Below are positions 7,639 to 15,990 of a stretch of DNA of 64,000 nt, piece after piece. The stretch spans positions 1,054,001 to 1,118,000 of the forward strand of contig NZ_JARUBH010000009.1 of assembly GCF_029626105.1 (NCBI RefSeq), in the 5' to 3' direction. The translations under genes were made by a program, and so were the position numbers. The DNA is from Solwaraspora sp. WMMD792 (GTDB lineage: Bacteria; Actinomycetota; Actinomycetes; Mycobacteriales; Micromonosporaceae). The notes under the pieces were generated by a model. It worked only from the letters and a program-made list of their open reading frames with translations, was not told the origin of the DNA and did no database searches. How positions within the stretch are numbered: position 1 is the first letter of the stretch; the number at the start of each line of letters is the position of its first letter.

Positions 7639-8634
7639 ATGCTCGTTCTCGACACGCGGTCACTGCCGGCCGCCGAACGCGCCGAGGCGTTCCAGGCCAC
7701 GGTGAGCACGAACTGTTCCGCGAGCATGGCGACGTTCGAGGACTCGTCCGCGATCCACGCGAAGATGACGGTCTCCGACTTCGCCACCGCGAAGGTCTTC
7801 AACATCGACGCGTCGGGCACCACGCTGCGCCGCACCCCGGCGATATCCCGGTCCAGCACCGAGACGTCGATCGTGCTGGCCCTGCCGATGCGCTCCGACA
7901 ACCACCTGAGCTGGGCCCGCGAGGAACGGCTGTACGGCCCCCGTGACCTCATGCTGGTCGACCTGTCCCTGCCGTACGTCTACGGCTGGAAGGGCGGGGG
8001 TGCCTCGTACGCCCTGCACGTCGACGTCGACCAGCTCGGCCTGCCCCGCGACATGATCCACGCCGCCGCCCGTGAACCGCGCCGCAGCCCGCTCTACGAC
8101 CTGGTCCGCGACCACGTCGCCCGGGTGACCGCGCAGGCCGAGCAGCTGGCCGGCGGCCCCGGCGCGGCCGAGCTCGGGGCAGCGTCCGCCGAGCTGATGC
8201 GGGCACTGGTGGTCTCGGCGGCCGGCGACGGCCGGCAGCTCAGGGACACGATGCAGTCGTCGATGCAGGCCCGGGTCCAGGCGTTCGTCCGTAACAACCT
8301 GCGGGACCCCGACCTGACCCCGGCCCGGATCGCGGCGGCCAACGCCATCTCGCTGCGCGCCCTGTACAAGCTGTACGAAGCGATGGGGCAGAGCCTGGAA
8401 CGGTCGATCATCGAGCAGCGCCTGCAGGGTGCCCGGACCGATCTGACCGCGTCGCACCGCCGGTACACCTCGATCGCCGCCGTCGCCCGTGCCTGGGGTT
8501 TCGCCAACCCGAGCTTCTTCTCCACCAAGTTCCGCGAAACCTTCGGCGTGACACCCCGGCAGCTCGTGGCGGCGGCGTCCACAGCGGATCGGCGCGCCCC
8601 GGTGCCCGTGCGCGGCGACGACCGGCCCGGCTGA
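7639..8634 (+). CDS. AraC family transcriptional regulator (copy 2)
   Basis: A 331-residue paralogue of the preceding protein, with the same sensor (RDLMLVDLSLPYVYGWKGGG) and the same C-terminal DNA-binding domain (LTPARIAAANAISLRALYKL; IAAVARAWGFANPSFFSTKF; FGVTPRQL). The ATG at 7639 is chosen because GAGGAG (7629-7634) sits 4 bases upstream; an in-frame ATG at 7627 would begin before that site. Divergence from copy 1 suggests an old tandem duplication. It may regulate the hydrolase genes starting 119 bases downstream. Confidence 0.88.
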   Translation: MLVLDTRSLPAAERAEAFQATVSTNCSASMATFEDSSAIHAKMTVSDFATAKVFNIDASGTTLRRTPAISRSSTETSIVLALPMRSDNHLSWAREERLYGPRDLMLVDLSLPYVYGWKGGGASYALHVDVDQLGLPRDMIHAAAREPRRSPLYDLVRDHVARVTAQAEQLAGGPGAAELGAASAELMRALVVSAAGDGRQLRDTMQSSMQARVQAFVRNNLRDPDLTPARIAAANAISLRALYKLYEAMGQSLERSIIEQRLQGARTDLTASHRRYTSIAAVARAWGFANPSFFSTKFRETFGVTPRQLVAAASTADRRAPVPVRGDDRPG

Positions 8635-8753
8635 CACCGAAGTGTGCAACGTGGCGAAAGTGCTGTGCGTCGTCAGAAAACCCCGGCAGCAGCGACGGTG
8701 CGAGATTGCTCGCATCGCCGGCCCGAGGGTGGCCGGCGTCGTGAGGAGTTTCG

Positions 8754-9593
8754 ATGTTCAGATTCCTGCGGAGCTGGCGGTTGTCACGCCTGGCTCTGGC
8801 GGCAGTCGTACTGCTCGGAGTGAGCGGTGCGGCGGCGGGGAGCGCGCCCGCCGCCGTGAGCGGTGCGGCCGCGTTGGCCGGTGGCCCGCACGGCCCCAAG
8901 CCGACCGTCGTGCTCGTGCACGGCGCGTTCGCCGATGCGTCCGGCTGGACCGACGTCGCCCGCAACCTGCACCGCAAGGGCTACCCGGTGATCGCCCCGG
9001 CGAACCCGCTGCGCGGCGTCGACTCCGACGCGGCGTACCTGCGCAGTGTGCTGGACACCATCGACGGCCCGATCGTGCTGGTCGGCCACTCGTACGGCGG
9101 TTTCGTCATGACCACCGCCGCGACCGGCGACCCGGACGTGAAAGCGCTGGTCTACATCGCGGCGTTCGCCCCGGACGCCGGTGACACCGTCGGCGGCCTG
9201 TCCGGCCAGTTCCCCGGCAGCCGGCTCGACCCGACCGCCCTGGACATCCGCCCCTACCCGGGCGGCGCCGACGGCTACATCAAGCTGTCGGTGTTCCGCT
9301 CGGTGTTCGCCGCCGACGTACCGGCCGGCACCGCCGCGATCATGGCCGCCACCCAGCGCCCGGCGGAACTGGCCACCCTCGGCCAGCCCGCCGGCGCACC
9401 CGCCTGGGCGACGATTCCGTCGTGGACGCTGGTCGCCGCCGACGACCAGGTCATCCCGGCCGCCGCCCAGCGGTTCATGGCCCAGCGGGCCGGTGCCCGC
9501 GTCACCGAGGTCACGGCATCGCACGCCGTTCTGGTGTCCAGGCCCGGCCCGACCACCACCGTCATCCTCGCCGCGATCAAGGGAGTGTCCTGA
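8754..9593 (+). CDS. Secreted alpha/beta-fold hydrolase
   Basis: A 279-residue alpha/beta hydrolase with an N-terminal export signal ([18 protein letters not shown], then Ala-rich). The core has the oxyanion motif [13 protein letters not shown] and the nucleophile elbow GHSYGG; an Asp (ADDQVIP) and His (SHAVL) late in the sequence complete a plausible triad. It resembles the salicylate-esterase/EstC-like group annotated in many actinobacteria. Substrate unknown. Its TGA shares a base with the next gene's ATG (9591-9595), so the two are translationally coupled. Confidence 0.85.
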   Translation: MFRFLRSWRLSRLALAAVVLLGVSGAAAGSAPAAVSGAAALAGGPHGPKPTVVLVHGAFADASGWTDVARNLHRKGYPVIAPANPLRGVDSDAAYLRSVLDTIDGPIVLVGHSYGGFVMTTAATGDPDVKALVYIAAFAPDAGDTVGGLSGQFPGSRLDPTALDIRPYPGGADGYIKLSVFRSVFAADVPAGTAAIMAATQRPAELATLGQPAGAPAWATIPSWTLVAADDQVIPAAAQRFMAQRAGARVTEVTASHAVLVSRPGPTTTVILAAIKGVS

Positions 9594-10429
9594 TGCCGTA
9601 CGTGACCACCGTCGACGGTGCCGAGATCTTCTACAAGGACTGGGGACCCGGCACGGGCCGCCCGGTGGTGCTCAGCCACGGCTGGCCGCTCAACTCCGAC
9701 AGCTGGCAGATCCAGGCGCTGTTCCTGGCGGAGAACGGGTTCCGGGTGATCGCCCACGACCGGCGCGGCCACGGCAGGTCGACCCAGACGTGGGACGGCA
9801 ACGAGATGGACACCTACGCCGACGACCTGGCCACTCTGATCGACACCCTGGACCTGCGGGACGTCACCCTGGTCGGCTTCTCCACCGGCGGCGGCGAGGT
9901 GGCCCGGTACGTGGGCCGGCACGGCACCGGCCGGGTCGCCCAGGTCGTCCTCGTCTCGGCGGTGCCGCCGATGATGCTGCGTACGCCGGACAACCCGGGC
10001 GGCGTACCGGTCGAGGTGTTCGACGGCATCCGGTCCGGGTCGCTGGCCGACCGCTCGCAGACCTACCGGGACCTGGCCGACGGGCCGTTCTTCGGCAACA
10101 ACCGGCCCGGCGCGGCCGTGTCGCAGGGCATCCGCGACGCGTTCTGGCTGCAGAGCATGGCCTCCGGGCACCGCAACGCGTACGAGTGCATCGCCGCGTT
10201 CTCGGCCACCGACTTCCGGCCCGACCTGGACGCGATCGACGTACCCACGTTGGTCATCCACGGCGACGACGACCAGGTGGTCCCGTTCGCGGTGGGTGGG
10301 CAGGCATCGGCGGCCAGGGTCAAAAACGCCCGGCTGCTCGTTTACCCCGGTGCGCCGCACGGCATCACCGACACCCATCCCGAGCAGCTCGGCCGGGACC
10401 TGCTCGACTTCCTGACCTCGATCTCCTGA
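9593..10429 (+). CDS. Alpha/beta hydrolase, non-haem chloroperoxidase-like
   Basis: A 278-residue hydrolase of the arylesterase/non-haem haloperoxidase group: [18 protein letters not shown], nucleophile [17 protein letters not shown], acid HGDDDQVVP and catalytic His in APHGITDTH. The family hydrolyses esters and can form peracids. There is no signal peptide, unlike the gene before it. The ATG overlaps the preceding stop; the frame extends further upstream, but that part is the antisense-free shadow of the previous gene. Confidence 0.87.
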   Translation: MPYVTTVDGAEIFYKDWGPGTGRPVVLSHGWPLNSDSWQIQALFLAENGFRVIAHDRRGHGRSTQTWDGNEMDTYADDLATLIDTLDLRDVTLVGFSTGGGEVARYVGRHGTGRVAQVVLVSAVPPMMLRTPDNPGGVPVEVFDGIRSGSLADRSQTYRDLADGPFFGNNRPGAAVSQGIRDAFWLQSMASGHRNAYECIAAFSATDFRPDLDAIDVPTLVIHGDDDQVVPFAVGGQASAARVKNARLLVYPGAPHGITDTHPEQLGRDLLDFLTSIS

Positions 10430-10467
10430 CCTCGACCTGCTGACCATGACCGGAGAGGACGCCTGAC

Positions 10468-11262
10468 ATGGCACCCGACACCATCGTGCTGATCCACGGA
10501 TTCTGGGTCACCCCGCGCAGCTGGGAACACTGGATCAGCCACTACGAGGCCAAGGGCTTCCGGGTCCTGGCCCCCGCCTACCCCGGGTACGAGGTGGAGG
10601 TGGAGGCGCTCAACGCCGACCCGACCCCGATCCTGCAGTCCACCGTGCCGCAGATCATCGCCCACTACGAGGCGATCATCGGCGAGCTGGCGAAGCCGCC
10701 GATCATCATCGGCCACTCGGCCGGCGGCGCGTTCACCCAGATCCTGCTCGACCACGGCTTCGGCGCGGCGGGGGTGGCGATGAACTCGGCACCGACCGAA
10801 GGTGTCCGGGTGGTGCCGCTGTCGCAGGTGAAGTCGACGTTCCCGGTGCTGAAGAGCCCGGCGAACCGGCACAAGGCGGTGCCGTTGAGCTTCGAGCAGT
10901 GGCAGTACGCCTTCACCAACACGTTCACCGAGGAGGAGGGCCGGGCGCTGTGGCAGCGGTACGCCATCCCGGCCAGCGGCGGCATCCTCTGGGGCAGCGT
11001 GCTGGCGAACTTCCAGCCCGGTCACCAGGACACCTGGGTCGACTACCACAACGACAACCGGGCGCCGCTGCTGTTCGTCTCCGGCAGCGAGGACCACATC
11101 ATGCCGCCGGCGATCCAGGCGTCCAACGCCAAGCACTACAAGTCGAACACCATCACCGAGCGGATCGAGTACGAGGGCTACGCCCATCTGCTGCCGGCCC
11201 AGAAGGGCTGGGAGGCCATCGCCGACGAGGTCCTCGACTGGGCGCTGCGGCACGCCCGGTGA
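10468..11262 (+). CDS. Alpha/beta hydrolase
   Basis: A 264-residue cytoplasmic alpha/beta hydrolase: VLIHGFWVTPRSW at the oxyanion site, nucleophile elbow IIGHSAGGAFTQ, acid GSEDHIMP and a late His (GYAHLL). It is distinct from the two hydrolases before it. The gap is 38 bases with GGAGAGG before the ATG, so it is probably in the same operon. The downstream metallo-hydrolase starts on a GTG overlapping its stop. Confidence 0.87.
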   Translation: MAPDTIVLIHGFWVTPRSWEHWISHYEAKGFRVLAPAYPGYEVEVEALNADPTPILQSTVPQIIAHYEAIIGELAKPPIIIGHSAGGAFTQILLDHGFGAAGVAMNSAPTEGVRVVPLSQVKSTFPVLKSPANRHKAVPLSFEQWQYAFTNTFTEEEGRALWQRYAIPASGGILWGSVLANFQPGHQDTWVDYHNDNRAPLLFVSGSEDHIMPPAIQASNAKHYKSNTITERIEYEGYAHLLPAQKGWEAIADEVLDWALRHAR

Positions 11263-12104
11263 GCGATGTCCGGATTACCCACATCGGCGGTCCCACCACG
11301 CTGATCGAGGTGGCCGGTTGGCGGATCCTCACCGATCCGACGTTCGACGACCCCGGCCGGACCTACCGGTTCGGCTGGGGGACGGCGTCACGCAAACTGG
11401 CCGGCCCGGCGGTGCCGGCGCAGACGCTGGGCCACATCGACGTGGTCCTGTTGACCCACGACCACCACGCCGACAACCTCGACGACGCCGGCCGGGCGCT
11501 GCTGCCGTCGGCCGACCGGATCGTCACCACGACGGCCGGCAGCCGCCGCCTCGGCGCTGCCGCCCTCGGGCGCGCGGCGGTGGTCGGCTCCGCGTCGGTG
11601 GTCAGTACCGGCTCGGTTATCGGGCTGGCGCCGTGGGGTGGCACCGAGTTGACTGCGCCGGGCCGCCCGACGATCGAGGTGACCGCGACGCCGTGTCGGC
11701 ACGGGCCGCCGCTGAGCCGCCCGGTCGCGGGTGAGGTGACCGGGTTCGCGCTGCGCTGGCCTGGTCAGCGGTACGGCGTACTGTGGATCACCGGGGACAC
11801 GGTCCTCTACCCCGGGGTACGGCAGGTGGCCGACCGACTCTCCGTCGGCACGATGGTGCTGCATCTGGGGGCGGTGCGGTTCGGTCTGACCGGGCCGCTG
11901 CGGTACACGATGACCGCCGCCGACGGTGTCGAGCTGTGCACCCTGGTCCAGGCCAACACGGTGGTGCCGGTGCACTACGAAGGCTGGGGCCACTTCACCG
12001 AGGGCCGCGCGGCGGTCGAGGCCGCGTTCACCGCCGCCCCGGAGCCGGTACGGCGCAGCCTGCACTGGCTCACCCCCGGCGTGGCCACACCCCTGTCGGT
12101 CTGA
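11259..12104 (+). CDS. Metallo-beta-lactamase-fold hydrolase
   Basis: A 281-residue member of the MBL-fold group (UlaG/YtkL-like). The metal motif is THDHHADNLDD (HxHxxD form), with further ligands likely in PCRHGPP, TGDTVLYPG and VPVHYEGWGHF. The GTG start at 11259 overlaps the preceding TGA (GTGA), indicating translational coupling to the hydrolase. Members hydrolyse lactones, phosphodiesters or related bonds; this substrate is not predictable. It ends the AraC/hydrolase gene set. Confidence 0.83.
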   Translation: MSDVRITHIGGPTTLIEVAGWRILTDPTFDDPGRTYRFGWGTASRKLAGPAVPAQTLGHIDVVLLTHDHHADNLDDAGRALLPSADRIVTTTAGSRRLGAAALGRAAVVGSASVVSTGSVIGLAPWGGTELTAPGRPTIEVTATPCRHGPPLSRPVAGEVTGFALRWPGQRYGVLWITGDTVLYPGVRQVADRLSVGTMVLHLGAVRFGLTGPLRYTMTAADGVELCTLVQANTVVPVHYEGWGHFTEGRAAVEAAFTAAPEPVRRSLHWLTPGVATPLSV

Positions 12105-12139
12105 CCGGACACCGCCGGTGCCGGATGCCAGCCGATCGC

Positions 12140-12206
12140 CAAGATCAGATGACGAAAATTCGGGTGACACGCCGACGAACTCCCGCATTTTCGTTATCTG
12201 ATCTTG
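12140..12206. repeat. Intergenic inverted repeat with AAGATCAGAT arms
   Basis: Two 25-nt arms (12140-12164 and 12182-12206) match as an inverted repeat with 2 mismatches around a 17-nt spacer. Arm ends read CAAGATCAGAT and inner parts ACGAAAAT, unusually AT-rich for the region. It lies between the metallo-hydrolase stop and a decayed sigma factor gene. It is similar in style to 5142-5210 and probably a REP/MITE-like element or terminator. Confidence 0.75.
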
Positions 12207-12299
12207 CGGCTGCGGTCGGCTCCCTGGTGATGAGTTTCCGCTCCCGCACCCGTCACACCTACGACAGGACACGACGAGGCGTAAGGATGACGTGATGGG

Positions 12300-12972
12300 T
12301 AGGGAGATGTGGCTGCCGGATGCTCGGGTCGTTCGAGGACGCCGAGGACACGGTGCAGGAGACGTTCCTGCGGGCCTGGCGGCGACGGGAGACCTTTGAG
12401 GGGCGGTCGACGGTGCGGGCCTGGCTGTACCGGATCGCCACCAATGCCTGCCTGGATCTGCTGGCCAAGCGCCGTCCGGAGCCCGCCACCGGTGGTGAGG
12501 TGCCGTGGCTGCAGCCGTACCCGGACCGGCTGCTCGACGAACTGCCCGCAGATGACGCCGACGAGCCGGAGGCCGTCGCTGTCGCGCGGGAAACGATCGA
12601 GCTGGCGTACCTGATCGCGGTCCAGCACCTCGCGCCGCGTCCACGGGCCGTACTGATTCCGCGAGACGTGCTCGACTGGTCGGCGAAGGACGTCGCCGAG
12701 CTGCTCGGGGACTCGGTCAACTCCGTGAACAGCGCACTGCAGCGGGCCCGCGCCGGCATGCGAGGCCACCTGCCCGCCGACCGGCAGGACTGGACCGGCA
12801 GCCCGCCATCGGGTTCTACCTCTGGCGGGAAGGGGACGGGGCGTACCTGCCGCTGACGATCGACGTCCTGCGGGTCACCGGCGGAGCGATCACCGAGATC
12901 GTCACCTTCCGCGCCGACCAGTTCGCGCGGCTCGGGCTGCCGGAGCGCCTGCCGGCGGACGGAAAGCAGTAG
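12300..12972 (+). pseudogene. Decayed ECF sigma factor (SigG/SigJ type)
   Basis: From 12320 the frame encodes [20 protein letters not shown] (sigma-70 region 2) and RVLIPRDVL-like region 4 residues ([20 protein letters not shown]), but the N-terminal helices are missing: the codons before 12320 give a degenerate CGCR and then a stop. After HLPADRQDW the frame is lost. The matching C-terminal SnoaL-like end continues in another frame from about 12799 ([14 protein letters not shown] to ARLGLPERL), stopping at 12972. About 100 residues are missing between the two, so an internal deletion plus frameshift is likely. Probably non-functional. Confidence 0.75.
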
Positions 12973-12996
12973 CTCCGGAGTGGGCTGCCGGGACTA

Positions 12997-14079
12997 TCAG
13001 ACGCCCCAGTCTCGCCGGGGCACCGCCGCCTTGGCGATCGTGAAGTGTCCCGACCCGCTCGACGTCGCGTCGTCCCGGGTCTCGGTACGGTCCATCACCA
13101 CGTGCCGTCCGAAGTTCGGCACGAGTGGGCGGTTGGTCTCCCGCTTGAGCCACAGCCGGAGCAGGTGGCGTTGCCGCCCCGGCTCGGGGTGGTCGACGAA
13201 CTCCGTCCGCGAGTGCAGCGCGGCATAGTTCAGCAGCCACTGGATGTCACCGGGTTGGAAGTCCATGTCCAGGGCCACGCCGGGCTCCTGGCTGATGTCG
13301 TCGAGCAGGGTCAGCACCTCAAGCTGCTTCGGGGTCAACGGCGGCACATCCGGATAGTCCTGGGCAGCCTTGATCATGCCGCTGCCCGCGTACATGCTGA
13401 ACACGCCCTCGGTCCAGCTGACGATCGGCGAGGTGTACCAGTCGGCTGGCGCGTCCGGGTCCTGCCGACGCCAGTCGAAGTACCACGGCTCCAGCAGCAG
13501 TGGGGCCAGGTCGGGGCGCCGACGCAGCACCTCGTTGAACAGGGTGGCTCCGCTGACCAGGCTGCTCGCGCCGCCTTCCTTCGCGGGGCGCAGGCACATC
13601 AGGGCGACCACGTCGGAGCTGTCGGAGTGGAAGGGCAGCCGGTCCCGGACGCGCGACGGTAGGGCGCTGCGGTCCTGCAGGGTCTTGTCGGAGGTGGCGA
13701 GCACGTGATCGACGAGGTCGCCGAGTTCGTTCTGCCGCATCGGTACGCCGAGATGCAGACCCATCAGGTAGAAGATCGCTGCGGCGAGAGCGTCGTCGTA
13801 GCGGTCCATTCGTAGACCTCGTACCAGGACGAAGCCCCGGCCGGTGTCCATCGCCCGGCCGAACTCGGTGATCGCCCCGGCGGTGACCGGGAGCGGGTAT
13901 TCGGCGGCGGTGACGGTGCGCAGGTCCGGGTCGTCGGCCACGAATCGCCGACCAACCTGCTCAAGTTCGTCGATCTGTGCGTCGTTCAGGTGGTGGATCC
14001 ACTCTCGGGTGGCGGAGAGCTGGTCGCCCCGCCAGGCGCAGGGTGCGGTGACTGGGGTGAGTGCGGGCGCAGAGGCCAT
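12997..14079 (-). CDS. TauD/TfdA (clavaminate synthase-like) Fe(II)/2-oxoglutarate oxygenase
   Basis: A 360-residue oxygenase. Metal ligands are likely His and Asp in FHSDSSD, with the distal His in LLNYAALHSRTEF; the 2-oxoglutarate-binding Arg is in RQRHLLRLWLK. Such enzymes hydroxylate or desaturate amino acids, peptides or sulfonates using 2-oxoglutarate and O2. It is longer than classical taurine dioxygenase (about 280). The ATG at 14079 follows AAGGAAG at good spacing; the frame runs further upstream without family similarity. The gene reads away from an ABC importer and follows a 42-residue peptide gene on the same strand, 290 bases upstream. Hydroxylation of that peptide or of an imported small molecule are both possible. 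Confidence 0.85.
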   Translation of the reverse strand: MASAPALTPVTAPCAWRGDQLSATREWIHHLNDAQIDELEQVGRRFVADDPDLRTVTAAEYPLPVTAGAITEFGRAMDTGRGFVLVRGLRMDRYDDALAAAIFYLMGLHLGVPMRQNELGDLVDHVLATSDKTLQDRSALPSRVRDRLPFHSDSSDVVALMCLRPAKEGGASSLVSGATLFNEVLRRRPDLAPLLLEPWYFDWRRQDPDAPADWYTSPIVSWTEGVFSMYAGSGMIKAAQDYPDVPPLTPKQLEVLTLLDDISQEPGVALDMDFQPGDIQWLLNYAALHSRTEFVDHPEPGRQRHLLRLWLKRETNRPLVPNFGRHVVMDRTETRDDATSSGSGHFTIAKAAVPRRDWGV

Positions 14080-14369
14080 CGTCGGGTGCTTCCTTTCAGA
14101 TGCCCGGACAGGTGCTCCGCCGAGGCCGGTCGCCACGCGCTGGGGTACGAGCATCGCTTCAGCTGCCCGGCTGGGGTGCGGGAGTGAAGTCGAGCTCGTG
14201 CGTCGGGGCCGTCTCGAACTGGAGGAGACAGGAATGTGAGTCGCCGCGTCACGTGGGCCTTTGGCCGCCATCGATGAAGCGGATCGCGATCCGTGGATGG
14301 GCCGAAGGCGGTGGCGCCACCACCGCGCCCGATTTCGGGCAGAGTGGGGCCTGCGGCGGAGGGTGCGAC
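14080..14369 (-). other. Region between peptide gene and oxygenase, with three palindromes
   Basis: No convincing gene. It holds three palindromes: CGGATCGCGATCCG (14280-14293), GGTGGCGCCACC (14310-14321) and GCCCGATTTCGGGC (14327-14340). The last lies 30 bases after the peptide stop in the direction of transcription and could be a terminator or attenuator that limits readthrough into the oxygenase. The oxygenase ribosome site is at the other end. Confidence 0.45.
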
Positions 14370-14498
14370 CTAGAAGGGTACGAGGGCCTTGCCGGCACCG
14401 GTGCCGGGGCGGATCGCGGGGAACTCCGGGCCCTTCCAGTGACCGATCGGCGCACGGGTGATGGCTGGTACGGCCGCGACGGGCTTCTCCCAGCTCAT
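14370..14498 (-). CDS. Small peptide (42 residues), possible modified-peptide precursor
   Basis: Encodes MSWEKPVAAVPAITR, a middle APIGHWKG and an end RPGTGAGKALVPF: 42 residues rich in Pro, Ala and Gly, with two Trp and no Cys. GGGAG lies 6 bases before the ATG, and a near-consensus promoter (TTGACA, 17 bp, TAGCTT) sits 44 bases upstream, which supports a real gene. It is followed on the same strand by a 2-oxoglutarate oxygenase. Pro, Lys, Arg and His residues are all possible oxygenase targets. I do not recognise the family; a ribosomally made, modified peptide is inference. It might instead be a leader peptide controlling the oxygenase. Confidence 0.6.
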   Translation of the reverse strand: MSWEKPVAAVPAITRAPIGHWKGPEFPAIRPGTGAGKALVPF

Positions 14499-14541
14499 GT
14501 CCACTCCCGGGTCGACGGATTCACGGCGCAATCTGTTGGCG

Positions 14542-14570
14542 AAGCTAGCCGCCGGTACCCGTCTTGTCAA
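14542..14570 (-). promoter_or_regulatory. Consensus-like promoter for the small peptide gene
   Basis: On the minus strand, TTGACA (14565-14570), 17-bp spacer, TAGCTT (14542-14547). The -35 is perfect and the -10 fits TAnnnT. Transcription would start near 14535, giving a leader of about 37 nt with a ribosome site before the ATG at 14498. Confidence 0.72.
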
Positions 14571-14666
14571 CAGGGATGGCGTATCGCTGTGTGACACGCA
14601 TGTTAATCGACAACGGCGGTTCCCTCGACCCTGCGTACCCCACTAAGCGAGATCACATCCCGCATC

Positions 14667-14695
14667 TTGACATGGGTTTTGTTGGCCCGTACCTT
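14667..14695 (+). promoter_or_regulatory. Consensus-like promoter for the ABC importer operon
   Basis: TTGACA (14667-14672), 17-bp spacer, TACCTT (14690-14695). It faces away from the peptide promoter; the two -35 boxes are about 97 bases apart. The start would be near 14702, giving an untranslated leader of about 278 nt before the binding-protein gene. Confidence 0.7.
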
Positions 14696-14979
14696 CGCTG
14701 CAAGTCGGCGAGAGCGTCAGGCGCTGCTGGGGTGCAGCCGGACGCCGGGCCGGACCGAATGACGGCCACGCCAACTCGGCGATGCCATGAACCTGCGGGC
14801 CAGACCGACTGCGTCGGCGGGGCCGGCGTGACGATTTTTCCGGGCACCGGGCGGACAGGTCCGCCAGGGTGAACCCTCACAAACACCCCATAATCATCGA
14901 TTCCTTTCGTTGTACAGCCCTGTCACCGGCTCCGGTGCCAGGCGACCTCAGCTGCATACACAAGATCAGGAGTGGTGAC
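14696..14979 (+). other. Long leader of the ABC importer operon
   Basis: About 280 bases with no certain gene. It contains a 7-bp hairpin (14850-14865, GGCGGAC and GTCCGCC), a short open frame of 37 codons (14759-14872) without a clear ribosome site, and GGAG before the lipoprotein start. The length suggests post-transcriptional control, but I recognise no known riboswitch. Confidence 0.35.
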
Positions 14980-15945
14980 ATGAGCACACGACGTCTGGGC
15001 GCGGTGGCGGTCTCCGCCGCGCTGCTCCTCGTGAGCGCCTGCGGTGGAAGCGACGAGTCCGCCGACGCCGCCGGTGGCGACACCAAGGTTTCCGTCACCA
15101 GTTTCGGCTGCGAGATCTGGAACACCTGGGCGATCGACAAGGGCATCTACGCCGAGCACGGACTGGAAGTCGAACTGGTCCGGGCCGGCGGCGGGTCGGC
15201 GGCGGTGGCCGCCGTGCTCTCCGGAGCCGCCGATTTCGGTTACGTCAACGGCTACACGGCGATCAACGCCTACAACACCGGTTTCCCGATCCAGATGGTC
15301 TCCGGTGCGAACGTCAACGCACTGCCGCCGGCCGAGCCCGCGCAGGGCGTCTTCGTCGGCAACGACTCACCGATCGAGTCGCCGGCCGATCTTGTCGGCA
15401 AGAAGATCGCCGTCAACGAGATCAACGGCATCAACCAGATCGTGACCTCGAACTGGCTGAAGGCCAACGGGGTGGAGCCGGACAGCGTCAGCTTCGTGGC
15501 GCTGCCGTTCTCCGAGCAGATCCCGGCCGTGCTCAACGGCCGGGTGGACGCGGCGCAGCTGGGCTACTCGCTGCTGGGCGACAACAACGACACCGTACGG
15601 AGCCTCGCCGACCCGTTCGCCAGCATCGAGAAGACCTACATCGCCACGTACGTGTCCTCGAAGGACTTCGTGGCCAACAGCGACGCAGCCGAGCGCTTCC
15701 ACGAAGCCCTGACCGAGACCATGCAGCAGCTTGAGGACCCGGCGAACACCGACGAGTCGTTCCGGTTGCTGTCGGAGTGCCAGAAGGTGCCGGCGGAGAC
15801 CCTTGCCGCGCAACCACAGAACAAGCTGGAGCCGGCGGTCGACATGGCCGCGTTGGAGCAGATGGCCCAGCAGATGGTCGAACTCAAGCTGATGCCGGAG
15901 ACGCCCGACCTCGGGGCACTCGTCGCCGACTTCGCCAAGTCCTGA
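14980..15945 (+). CDS. ABC transporter substrate-binding lipoprotein (NMT1/SsuA-like)
   Basis: A 321-residue lipoprotein. The signal peptide ends in the lipobox VSAC, followed by a GGSDESADAAGG linker. The mature part has the NMT1/THI5/SsuA fold pattern: INKG-like WAIDKGIYAEHGLEVELVRA, GAADFGYVNGYTAI, DLVGKKIAVNEING and LNGRVDAAQLGY. Relatives bind sulfonates, nitrate, pyrimidine precursors or aromatic acids. Start chosen at the ATG with CAGGAG upstream and a proper signal sequence. It begins a four-gene importer operon. Confidence 0.9.
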   Translation: MSTRRLGAVAVSAALLLVSACGGSDESADAAGGDTKVSVTSFGCEIWNTWAIDKGIYAEHGLEVELVRAGGGSAAVAAVLSGAADFGYVNGYTAINAYNTGFPIQMVSGANVNALPPAEPAQGVFVGNDSPIESPADLVGKKIAVNEINGINQIVTSNWLKANGVEPDSVSFVALPFSEQIPAVLNGRVDAAQLGYSLLGDNNDTVRSLADPFASIEKTYIATYVSSKDFVANSDAAERFHEALTETMQQLEDPANTDESFRLLSECQKVPAETLAAQPQNKLEPAVDMAALEQMAQQMVELKLMPETPDLGALVADFAKS

Positions 15946-15990
15946 CCCGATTCCCGAGCAAGGACGCAGCGTGCGGAAGGAAGACCTGAA

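Noticed and set aside
9422-9592. Earlier start for the chloroperoxidase-like hydrolase
   Set aside because: Those codons are in the end of the previous gene in another frame and lack similarity; coupling at 9593 is clear.
14759-14872. 37-codon open frame in the ABC importer leader
   Set aside because: No ribosome site, no hydrophobic or regulatory-peptide features, and no overlap with another gene; kept only as a note in the leader description.
14696-14979. Thiamine (TPP) riboswitch, considered because of the NMT1/THI5-type binding protein
   Set aside because: I could not find the conserved TPP motifs (CUGAGA and related) in the leader.
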